This document shows positions 55,886 to 64,000 of a stretch of 64,000 nucleotides of DNA, piece after piece; position 1 is the stretch's first letter, and every line of letters begins with the position of its first letter. The translations under genes were made by a program, and so were the position numbers. Below the pieces are notes generated by a model. The model was given only the letters and a program-made list of their open reading frames with translations, did not search any database and had not been told where the DNA came from. Source of the DNA: Hymenopus coronatus (taxonomy: Eukaryota; Arthropoda; Insecta; Mantodea; Hymenopodidae); NCBI GenBank assembly GCA_030762935.1, contig CM060887.1, positions 17,104,501 to 17,168,500 on the forward strand. The letters run 5' to 3'.

Positions 55886-56099
55886 TCATTTTTGAACACC
55901 ATGTGTATATTCACTTTTAAACTCCATTCTTTACAGTAAGTATTTAATGCTTGCAAGGATTGTTTTAAACGATTCACTGTAATTGCACTACATTTATATC
56001 TGCAAAAAGTAATCCTGGAATCTAGATATTATTAATTATTGGCATAAAGTTATTTTTCCTCCCAATTTTCAATAATGCATACATATATACGAGGGCCGT

Positions 56100-57409
56100 T
56101 CAGAAAGTAGCCTCCGGTTGATTGCAAGAAATTCACCAAGTTAAATAAAAATATTTTAATATATACATCTTACAACTACATCTTTGCACTATTTTTCTAC
56201 ATAGTTTCCATAACGATTGAGGCACTTATCGTATCTGTTCACAAGCTTTGAAATTCCTTCTGCATAAAAATCACCCGCTTGTGCCTGGAGCCAGCCTGTG
56301 ACCGCATCTTTGAGCTCTTCGTCGTCATCAAACCGCTGGGACCCGAGCCATTTCTTCATATGCATGAAGAGGTGATAATCGCTTGGCGCCAGATCTGGGC
56401 TGTAAGGTGGATGGTTGACAACGTCCCACTTGAAGGACTCAAGAAGGGCTGTTGTTCTGCGAGCAGAGTGAGGACGGGCGTTATCGTGCAAAAAAACGAT
56501 ACCGGAAGTCAGCATACCACGGCGTTTGTTCTGTATAGCCCGTCGTAATTGTTTTAGTGTTTCACAGTACACGTCTTGATTAATGGTCGTCCCACGTTCC
56601 ATGAATTCAACCAACAACACCCCTTTTGCATCCCAAAACACCGTTGCCATCAATTTTCGGGCAGAAAAATCTTGCCGGGCTTTTATTGGTTTGGTAGGCG
56701 AATTTGAATGTGCCCACATCTTTGAATGTTCTTTTGCCTCAGGGTTCACGTACTTAATCCAGGTTTCGTCCCCGGTCACGATTCTGTTTAACAATGGTTC
56801 ACCTTCGGCATCATAACGTGACAGAAAGTCTAATACAGAGGCCATTCTTTGAGTTTTGTGGTGGTTGGTAAGAATTTTGGGCACCCATCGTGCACAGAAC
56901 TTACGGTAACCCAATCTTGCTGTCACTATCTCGTACAAGAGAGTCTTAGAAATCTGTGGAAAATCAGTAGACAACTCTGACATTGTGAAACGTCGGTTTT
57001 CACGAACTTTTGCATCAACTGTCTGACGAGTTCGTCCGTGACCACTCCTCTCTTCATCATGAACGTTTTCTCGTCCACTTTTAAATAAACGTACCCATTC
57101 ACGGACCACTCCTTCACTCATAACTCTTGGTCCGTACACTGCACAAAGCTCACGATGAATAGCTGCTGCAGAATATCCTTTGGCTGTAAAAAACCTTATA
57201 ACAGCATGCACTTCACATTTGGCAGGGTTTTCTATTGCAGTACACATTTCAAACGGCCACAAACACTAAATTAGCGCAGGTACGACTTTCACTCGACCAC
57301 GGCTTGATGCCGGCTGACCTGCTGAGTGCGTGAATGCACAGATGGCGTCGCTACTCCCCCCACTACCCGCACTGTGACTGATCGGAGGCTACTTTCTGAA
57401 CGGCCCTCG
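56100..57409 (-). mobile_element. Apparently intact mariner element
   Basis: Both ends begin CGAGGGCCGTTCAGAAAGTA and stay identical for about 27 bases, with TA on each side (56098-56099 and 57410-57411). Length is 1310 bp, and a single uninterrupted transposase lies within. Near-perfect ends and an open frame indicate a recent insertion, and the copy may still be functional. Confidence 0.95.
56189..57247 (-). CDS. Mariner transposase, full-length, uninterrupted
   Basis: A 352-residue enzyme from MCTAIENPAKCEV (an in-frame ATG five codons upstream, at 57262, is possible). The relative at 57594 starts equivalently with MSVLIENPAACEI, which decides the start. The N-terminal two helix-turn-helix regions bind the inverted repeats. 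The C-terminal catalytic domain has D160 (VTGDETWIKY), D255 (FLHDNARPHS) and D290 ([13 protein letters not shown]), with 34 residues between the last two (D,D34D). WVPKIL at about 121-126 is the mariner WVPHEL-type motif. It ends GNYVEK. The enzyme excises and reinserts the element at TA dinucleotides in the nucleus. No stop or frameshift was found. Confidence 0.95.
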   Translation of the reverse strand: MCTAIENPAKCEVHAVIRFFTAKGYSAAAIHRELCAVYGPRVMSEGVVREWVRLFKSGRENVHDEERSGHGRTRQTVDAKVRENRRFTMSELSTDFPQISKTLLYEIVTARLGYRKFCARWVPKILTNHHKTQRMASVLDFLSRYDAEGEPLLNRIVTGDETWIKYVNPEAKEHSKMWAHSNSPTKPIKARQDFSARKLMATVFWDAKGVLLVEFMERGTTINQDVYCETLKQLRRAIQNKRRGMLTSGIVFLHDNARPHSARRTTALLESFKWDVVNHPPYSPDLAPSDYHLFMHMKKWLGSQRFDDDEELKDAVTGWLQAQAGDFYAEGISKLVNRYDKCLNRYGNYVEK

Positions 57410-57430
57410 TATATAAATATATACACACAC

Positions 57431-58754
57431 ACGAGTTACGTCCAGAAAGTAAGTTCCGTTTCAATTTATCTCCGCTGCAGCGCTGCGATCGCAGTTCCGC
57501 ACATGCGTGGTAGTAGCTCTGTATCAAGGAGAAGAAACGTGCGCCATTTTGAGATCGCTGTCAGCCACATATGCTTTGTTGTGCTTGTTTACAATGTCGG
57601 TGTTGATTGAAAATCCCGCCGCTTGTGAAATCAGATCTGTGATTCGTTTTCTGAATACTTGGAAAGTGAAACCAATTGAAATTTATTGGCAAATTTGCGA
57701 AGTTTACAGACAAAATGCGATGAGTGATTCAATGGTGAGAAGATGGGTCCGACAATTCAATGAAAGAACTTAGTGAAGTGCACGATGAGTGAAGTGGGCA
57801 TCCAAATTTGGTTACAGAAGAACTGGTTCACGCTATTGATGACAAGATCCAGGAAAACCTCAAGTTTACAATTAGTGCCCTCGCTATGGAATTTCCCCAA
57901 AGCTCACGATCACTAATTCATGAAATTGTTACCGAAAAACTGAAATTTCGTAAACTTTGCTCATGTTGGGTACCAAAGATTCTTACTGAGAAACACAAAA
58001 CAAAACGGATGGGTAGTGCACTTCAGTTTTTAACCCGTTATGATGAAGACGGCGAAGAATTCCTGACACAGATAGTCACAGGAGATGACTTGGTTTTTTA
58101 CGACACCCCTGAAAGTAAGCGGCAATCAATGGAATGGAGGCACACTTCATCCCCAGCAAAGGTTAAGCTGAAACAAATCTTGACACCTCGAAAAATGATG
58201 TGCACAGTGTTCTGGGACTGGAAAGGCCTCTTACTCATTGATTTCTTACCGCGTGGTCAAACAATCAAAGCAGATGTTTATTGCGAGACACTTAGGAAAT
58301 TGCGCCGCGCAATGCAGAATAAGTGCTGAGGATTGCTGTCAAAAGGTGTTGTTTTTCTTCACAACACACGACCACACACTGCAAATGTGACGAAATGTGA
58401 CCTAAGGGATTTGGCTGGGACGTGTTTGACCATCCTCCGTACAGCCCCGACCTTGCTCCTAGCAACTTTCATCTGTTCTTACATCTCAAGTCTTTCCTTG
58501 GCGGTCAACACTTCAACAATGACGAAGAGCTGAAAGAAAATGTTTCCAACTTTTTGAAGACACAGGCGGCAAACTTCTATGAAGAAGGTTTACAAAAACT
58601 TGTGCCACGCTATGACAAATGCCTGCAAAATTTCGGCAGTTATGTGGAAAAGTAGTTTAAGAGTTGTAGAATTTTGTGCAATAAATAATTATTCTGTATT
58701 TGTACACAATTTAATTTTATTACCAAACGGAACTTACTTTCTGGACGTACCTTG
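57431..58754 (+). mobile_element. Mariner element, related to its neighbour, inactive
   Basis: The left end has TACGTCCAGAAAGTAAGTTC and the right end the same on the minus strand. The outermost bases differ (CGAGT versus CAAGG). It lies about 20 bases from the intact mariner, in opposite orientation, so the two transposase starts face each other. Confidence 0.85.
57594..58655 (+). pseudogene. Mariner transposase, broken relative of the adjacent intact copy
   Basis: Starts MSVLIENPAACEIRSVIRFL. A stop follows at 57771 after RWVRQFNERT. The frame resumes NLVTEELVHAIDDKI, then WVPKILTEKHKTKR and VTGDDLVFYDTPESK, where the DETW block is damaged. A stop follows NKC at 58327. The second catalytic block is FLHNTRPHT (Asp lost) and the third is YSPDLAPSNFHLF (Asp to Asn). 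Ends GSYVEK. All three catalytic regions are altered. Confidence 0.9.
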
Positions 58755-59345
58755 TATATATATACACACATCTCACTTATACATTTTTCAAGGGAGATTA
58801 ATAGAATACTATATAAATGAGAAAATGTGCAACTGATTTTCTCTTCTGGTATGGACTTCATCCAGAATTTTAAATTTTTCACCAAGAGTTAAGGATTTTC
58901 TTGTTTTCTTCCTTGCTAGTTGATATTCATACATATTTCTTCTCCTATTTGTAACTTGAAACTCCACATAAAATAGATAAGTGACTGTTGAAACGATATG
59001 GTGACAATGAAAGGATAAATGACAATGAAAACAGCACACTATCAGTACTTGACTTAAAGCAGAGAAGTGACTGTTGGAACCAAGGTTAATAGAATGTTGG
59101 AACAATACAACTACAATGAAACGATAAGCATCAATGAAAACCATTCTAAGGCTATACACAGCAAGCATACCACCATACATTATTTTAAAAATGTATAAAT
59201 AGGTACATTTTGTGTATGGGGATCAGAAAAAGTGACGCATTACTGAGAAAATGTATAATTGAGCAAAATTTTAATGGAGAACGACTGGTTCCTAAAATGT
59301 TAGCGTATATATACAAAAAATGTTGAAGTGAATAATGTATAAGTG

Positions 59346-59457
59346 ATATCTTGGTCTTCCAGGTCTTCTTGGCTTGAAATGTTGCCCCACATAGTGGGGT
59401 GAAACGTCGGCAACATTTCAAGCCAAGACGCGGCCTTCCCAGAAGACCAAGATACCA
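59346..59457. repeat. Palindromic PLE-tail-like element with hammerhead 3' core
   Basis: Inverted arms TTGGCTTGAAATGTTGCC and GGCAACATTTCAAGCCAA are perfect, extended by TCTTGGTCTTC and GAAGACCAAGA. Between them lies CCACATAGTGGGGTGAAACGTC. GAAAC-GTC after a hairpin looks like the 3' half of a hammerhead whose 5' core is missing. Confidence 0.55.
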
Positions 59458-60991
59458 TGGACACTAGCCGCCGAAGCTTACGCAAGAAAATGTATGTGAG
59501 TTTCAACTGTATATATTTATATTAAATAGGACCAGACTTAACTTACATCCCTTCCTCCACTCTTATACAAAGGTATTCTCCTTATCTAATGCTCTAAGGG
59601 TGTACACCATTTGCTAGCTCGCTCCTTTGCTCAATAATAAAATTTATGCCATAAGAATTGTAGCTCTATCTGACTATGCTTTGTCTAGATCAACAAAAAC
59701 CATGTATAACTTTCCTCTTGTCTTTTCAGCATTTATATACTGAAGTTTTTATAATAAATAGACTGTTCTCCCTGTTCTAAAGCCCTTCTGAAATTCTGAG
59801 AGAATATTATATTCTTTAACCCATGTTCATGTCCTACTTGCCATAATACCAGTAAACATTTTGCCTACATTTGATAGTAATGCAATGCCTCTATAGTTGT
59901 TTGGTTGTCAACACTACCCTTGCCTTTGCGTATCGGATGTATGATTGCTTTCCTCCACTTTTTGATATATCCTCTTCATTTTAATTCTATTAAATAAATC
60001 TATCAAACCCTTAACTCTATTTATTTCAGTGCATCATTCCTTAAGGAACTCTGTTGGGATACCATCTGTTCCAGTTGATTATTTCTTTTCATTGATTTAA
60101 CCTGCTATAGTATTTCTTCACTACTTATTTCATTACTCCATATCCACATGGTTACTACCTATTTTGCAAATTCCTATCTTTTTATTCCCCCACCCCTTAC
60201 AATTCTTTAAAATATTCCATCATTCTCGTGGTTGCATACTGGGTTTTGTTACATATATTTTACTATAATTTATTTTGTAACCTTCCATACCTCATTTCCA
60301 TGTCAAATTACTTATGTTTTTTTCCTCCAGCTTATTTTCTTGTGTTCTAGCAATGAATGATATAAATCCCTCCTTTGCATGTACTCTTTCTTTAATACTA
60401 TATATCCAAATTCCCTCCACATGATGAGCAACTGTTTGACATGTCTTTTAGTTACTCTACATTCTTCATCAAACCAGCTATATCTTTTGTAGACCTTCTT
60501 TTTCATTTTCATTTCCTCCCCAGCTCTTAACCATAATGAATATTTAGAATATTCTTAGCACTGTCAAATTCTTGTTCTTATAACTTCAGTAATAAGTCAT
60601 AAAACTTATTACTGACATATGTGGCCATAATTAGAGCTAAGTGACTGCCTATTTATTGCAGTACTCTTCCATTTATATCTCTTCTTCTAGGTTACACTTT
60701 TTCTCTTTAGACTATGTATATTTTTATGCCCACTATTAGAATGTAAATGCAGTACCTTAAAATTGCTTAAAATGTACCCCATACTAATTGGCCATAACAG
60801 ATGATCAATCACCTTTGCCCATTATTACCAACCAATGTATATTTCCCATCCAAAATATCAAAGGTATTCAATTCACAAAATTCTATAAATTTCTCATACC
60901 CTTAATCAACTATCTTGTCTTCTCAGGTTCCTCCAGTATATCACTACTCATCCAGCCATTTAAATCATTTTCTCCAATTAAAATTTTAGTT

Positions 60992-61110
60992 GAGTCGATT
61001 TTGTAACACTACATCACTTACTTTTTAATTTCGGAAAACATGTTTCAGAAGCCATGTGCTTCCATTGTCAATTCCTTTGGTCGACACATCACTGTCTCAA
61101 AGTCCACCAT
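60992..61110 (-). repeat. PLE tail inserted in the LINE
   Basis: Contains TGATGTAGTGTTAC beside a hammerhead-like motif, in the same order as near 39100-39170. The sequence CATTTTCTCCAAT occurs on both sides (about 60967 and 61118), possibly a target duplication. Confidence 0.55.
61033..61075 (-). ncRNA. Hammerhead-ribozyme-like motif in a PLE tail
   Basis: On the minus strand: stem I GGAA/TTCC, core TTGACAA plus T, stem II GGAAGC/GCTTCT with a 5-base loop, then GAAAC-AT-GT-T. The same core substitutions occur in the copies at 37468 and 39086. Confidence 0.5.
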
Positions 61111-61764
61111 ATATCAGCATTTTCTCCAATCCTATGTTAAAATCTCCCATTTCTCAGAATTAATACATAAGTGCGAGGGAAGAGGGGGATTGTATATACA
61201 TATCACATTTTTGTCTATTTGTTTATCCTCTAATACAACCCATAGTATCTCTTTCGACCAAGTTTCTTTAACTCCTTTATGGAACATCTTCATTACAAGA
61301 AAACCTATACCTCCAAATGCCTTCCCCTTTCTTCTTATCCTATCTTCTTTTATCCCTACATACTAAAGTTCTGTTACATTTGATCCTCTTTTAACCATGG
61401 TTCAAGTACCGCAAGATAGTCAGATTTTATCAATAACTGATTTTAACTCCCTGCAATTTATTTTGCTTTTTACTCCCTCATAATGTTTCTTATATTTTCT
61501 CTTCCCTATTACAAGCCTGATTTAAATTTAAATGTTTCTAGTATGTTTTTTTTTAACTCCTTAATTGTATCCCTTCTCTTAAAGAGGACAGCTTATTTCT
61601 GTCAAAAACTAAAATACTGCCATGTTTAGTTGAAATAATGCTGACTCTTGCCCCCGCCTTCTTTCCCTTCAATACCAAATTATATGTCCCCCATTCTGGC
61701 AGACCTCCTTGTAAGTAACCTTGAGGTACATGTAACAAAAGCATTTCCACATTACTTTTGATGC

Positions 61765-62590
61765 TGGCACAGATATGTGGATGACAGCTTTGCTATTTCT
61801 ATACTTAAAAATCATAGAAATTAATCATGATTAAAATTTGGAATCTATAGGAAACCAACACATGCAGACAACTACATTAAATACAATCAATTCAACCCAA
61901 AACCACATCGATATGCCATTTTCCACAGCTTCAGTTGCAGACTAGTCAACATTCTGCTAACAGAAGCTGAATACAAATGGGAATACACACACACATACAT
62001 GATGAAGATAAATTGGATAATTTCAGTTGAATCTCCATTGATAAGATAATTCATAAATATAAAATGCTAAATGAAACTACTACTTTGGGAAAGCTAAAAA
62101 TATCCGCATACAACAACTGTAAATTTACTTTCTATTCAAGGTACTAATGGAAATTTAAGAAATTATCAACATAAACTTGATACCACAAAATAGATGCATT
62201 AGAAATCTTCTAAGCCATCCTTTGAAAAAACTGAAACTAAATTATCTGGCATTTACCGAATGAACTGCCAAGATTGCAGCAAAATATACATTGGACAAAG
62301 GAGGAGAAATCTGGATGTTTAGAAAAAGGAGCTCTGAGAAACATCAGATTCAAATACATAGACAAGTCTGTCATTGCTCACCATTTTTGGACAGCAAATC
62401 ATAATGTAGAACCAGAAATAAAATTGGGAACTAAACAGATGGGAAAACATGTTTATTCATAAGCATGAAGGAAATCTCATGAATTTTGAGATTCCTGCCA
62501 TAGATGTCATCTGATTAACAAAGACGAGAGATGGCAACACAACTCTTAGAGGAACCAGGCACAACACGGGAGCAGTAATTGACAAATAAT
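61765..62590 (+). pseudogene. PLE reverse transcriptase C-terminal and GIY-YIG fragment
   Basis: Starts at motif C (RYVDDSFAISILKNHRN), then KFGIYRKPTHADNYIKYNQF, LVNILLTEAEYKWEY and KLSGIYRMNCQDCSKIYIGQ. The last is a GIY-YIG core with both parts clear (62240-62300). Then LRNIRFKYIDKSVIAHHFW and NHNVEPEIKL. Several stops and frameshifts. No reverse transcriptase motifs A or B upstream. Confidence 0.8.
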
Positions 62591-62599
62591 TGAGAATAG

Positions 62600-63270
62600 A
62601 GAGGACACTCAATGAAACTAATCTTAAAAAAAGATCATGTAAGTGAAGAATTTTAAAGTGTTGACTCATTGTTAAACAATTCTATTATAATGGTGAACCA
62701 GTATATACAAATATTCATAATTATTTATATATTAGAATCTTTGAACCTTCGTTCTCGCACTACAATAAATTCTGCTCAATCACATCCCCATGTTTGTAAA
62801 GCAGTAACATAAAAGAAAGTATGTCAGGACTTTTAAAAAATGACTGGTTGTTAATTGCCTCCAGATGGTGCTACAGTTTGTTGTGCAAATGCCTGGGGAT
62901 TATTTGAACAGGTTGGCTACGATTGTTAGAAATGATGTCCAGGTTGGCAGCTATGCAAGATGTAATATGGCTTACAGTCTTTGGTTGGTTCTGTATGATC
63001 ATTGCCAAACCATCAAGCTTGGAAAAATATTAATATTTTTGCAATATAAAACAGCTATAAATAGCCTAATTTTATTGTCATCATTTAGTTACCTCCGTTC
63101 TCATGCAGTAGAGGGTCATGTATTCAAATGTACAAGGTGCAACAGAATATTTCAGAAAAATTGGCTGCAAAAATGTCTGAAGTTTGCATACCAGCAATTC
63201 TAAATTAGAGGCACAGGCTATATTAATATAGCAAATATTTTATGGCAAAACTTCACATATCTCTCTCTCT
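62600..63270. other. Spacer, nothing recognised
   Basis: A 112-codon plus frame at 62865-63203 has no recognisable domain and low-complexity ends. Confidence 0.4.
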
Positions 63271-63274
63271 CTCT

Positions 63275-63500
63275 TTTTTTTTTTTTTTTGGTCATATCAG
63301 ACAATGAATGAAATTGGTGAAAAGATGCTCAAATGATGTTGGGGTCTATGGAGCTTAAAGTTACTCGACAGTTGTCTTATCAGGATAAGGGAAAAACCCC
63401 GACAAAAACCTTATCGGGGTAACACCCTAAGTGAGATTTGAACTTGCGACCTTTTGAATGTGAGGCAGACATGCTACCACCACACTACCCAGGTGGTTTC
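63275..63500 (-). repeat. tRNA-derived SINE, family B, copy 5
   Basis: Reverse orientation. TTTGAACTTGCGACCTTTTG (B-box region), GAGGCAGACATGCTACC (head), GATAAGGGAAAAACCCC, and a T run at 63273-63289 that corresponds to an A tail. The clearest copy of this family. Confidence 0.8.
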
Positions 63501-63636
63501 ACTTATCTTTGTTCATAATTCAAATTAGGACATGTTTTGTAATCTCCTTACATCAGCTAAAGAAGTTTTGTCACAAAACATTTACTGTTATATTAATATT
63601 TGTACTGCTTTAGTTACTGGCTTCAGTTTTTACGTA

Positions 63637-64000
63637 CGAGCGTCATCCTGAAAGTGACAGACAATTTGACATAACTAATGATAACAAAAAAATATCAACA
63701 CAGAATTACAGTATCTTCTCTGTTTAGACATTTATTGTCATGCGGTACCAGTTTTGCAATGCTGATGTTATACTTTTCTACCACCAAATAACTTATTCGG
63801 TTTTTTAAATGCACAAAATGTTCAGTCAATCAAATTTTATAGGCAAAATAATAAAATTTTATAGGCAAAATAACGCAAGTGTATGGTGATAATGTAATGA
63901 ACGAATCTTCAATGAGGAAATGGTGCACAATTTACGCTTACTCAAGGAAGAACCAGTGTGTACGATGAAGATCGTAAAGATCGAAGTGGAAGTTCATCAA
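63637..64000 (+). mobile_element. Mariner-type element, cut by the window edge
   Basis: TA then CGAGCGTCATCCTGAAAGTG starts a mariner-like inverted repeat. From about 63890 the strand reads GDNVMNESSMRKWC, a frameshift, then TSVYDEDRKDRSGSS, the helix-turn-helix and linker region of a mariner-type transposase. The rest lies outside the window. Confidence 0.6.

Larger units (their letters stand above)
59530..61760 (-). pseudogene. Non-LTR retrotransposon (LINE): endonuclease and reverse transcriptase relic
   Basis: Read on the minus strand, the order is an AP-endonuclease part (about 61750-60700, with LNG and a decayed VNSIPLIFW.GNIHW-like end). A linker follows (YSWFDEECRVTKRHVKQLL at about 60480), then reverse transcriptase. 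The RT contains GTDGIPTEFLKE, NNYRGIALLSNVGKMFT, EYNILSEFQKGFRTGRT and LYMVFVDLDKA. These match RT domains 1-3 of non-LTR elements. The catalytic FADD-type motif and everything downstream are missing. Stops and frameshifts are frequent. A PLE tail is inserted in the endonuclease near 60992-61110. Confidence 0.8.

Noticed and set aside
62865..63203. 112-codon plus-strand frame
   Set aside because: No recognised motif, and no splice or start context. Too little evidence to call a gene.

Overview
This is animal genomic DNA: AT-rich, intron-bearing and dominated by transposable elements. One conserved protein gene is read with confidence. It is COPS3 (COP9 signalosome subunit 3) on the + strand, eight coding exons from 22318 to 50844, encoding about 434 residues. 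A second gene-like unit is a C2H2 zinc-finger exon at 9237-10410 (+) with 11 whole fingers and a premature stop. Intact and decayed mariners, Penelope-like elements (PLEs), several tRNA-derived SINE families and a long C2H2 array together suggest a mollusc, most likely a cephalopod. That taxonomic call is inference.

Layout. 1-9100: interspersed repeats, including a roughly 0.9 kb family here called R1, inverted pairs of a tRNA-derived SINE (2.3-3.1 kb and 6.2-6.75 kb), a mariner fragment (3.06-3.87 kb) and a Tc1/IS630-type transposase tail (about 4.5 kb). 9.2-10.55 kb: zinc-finger exon and its broken 3' part. 10.6-14.2 kb: two decayed mariners. 14.2-17.4 kb: R1 and SINE copies. 17.4-20.65 kb: a compositionally different island with putative small exons, a gypsy-type gag relic, a polypurine tract and an LTR. 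22.3-50.85 kb: COPS3, whose introns hold hAT relics, mariners, PLEs, SINEs, R1 copies and two copies of a MITE with internal tandem units. 51.2-64 kb: a palindromic Tc1-type relic, three R1 copies, an apparently intact mariner (56100-57409) head to head with a dead relative (57431-58754), a decayed LINE on the minus strand with a PLE tail inserted, another PLE fragment, and a mariner cut by the window edge.

The most interesting signal is the PLE material. One PLE (39628-41330, minus) sits in an R1 copy with a perfect 12-bp target duplication, and itself contains a 321-bp palindromic PLE-tail insertion with a perfect 14-bp duplication. A second palindromic copy lies at 49745-49977 with an 11-bp duplication. 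The three share a leader of about 50 bases. PLE tails in the window also carry hammerhead-ribozyme-like motifs. In most of them the core pair C3-G8 appears as U3-A8, while position 7, which is free to vary in hammerheads, is the position that varies. No complete cellular pathway is encoded beyond COPS3, which acts in the nuclear/cytoplasmic COP9 signalosome that removes NEDD8 from cullins.
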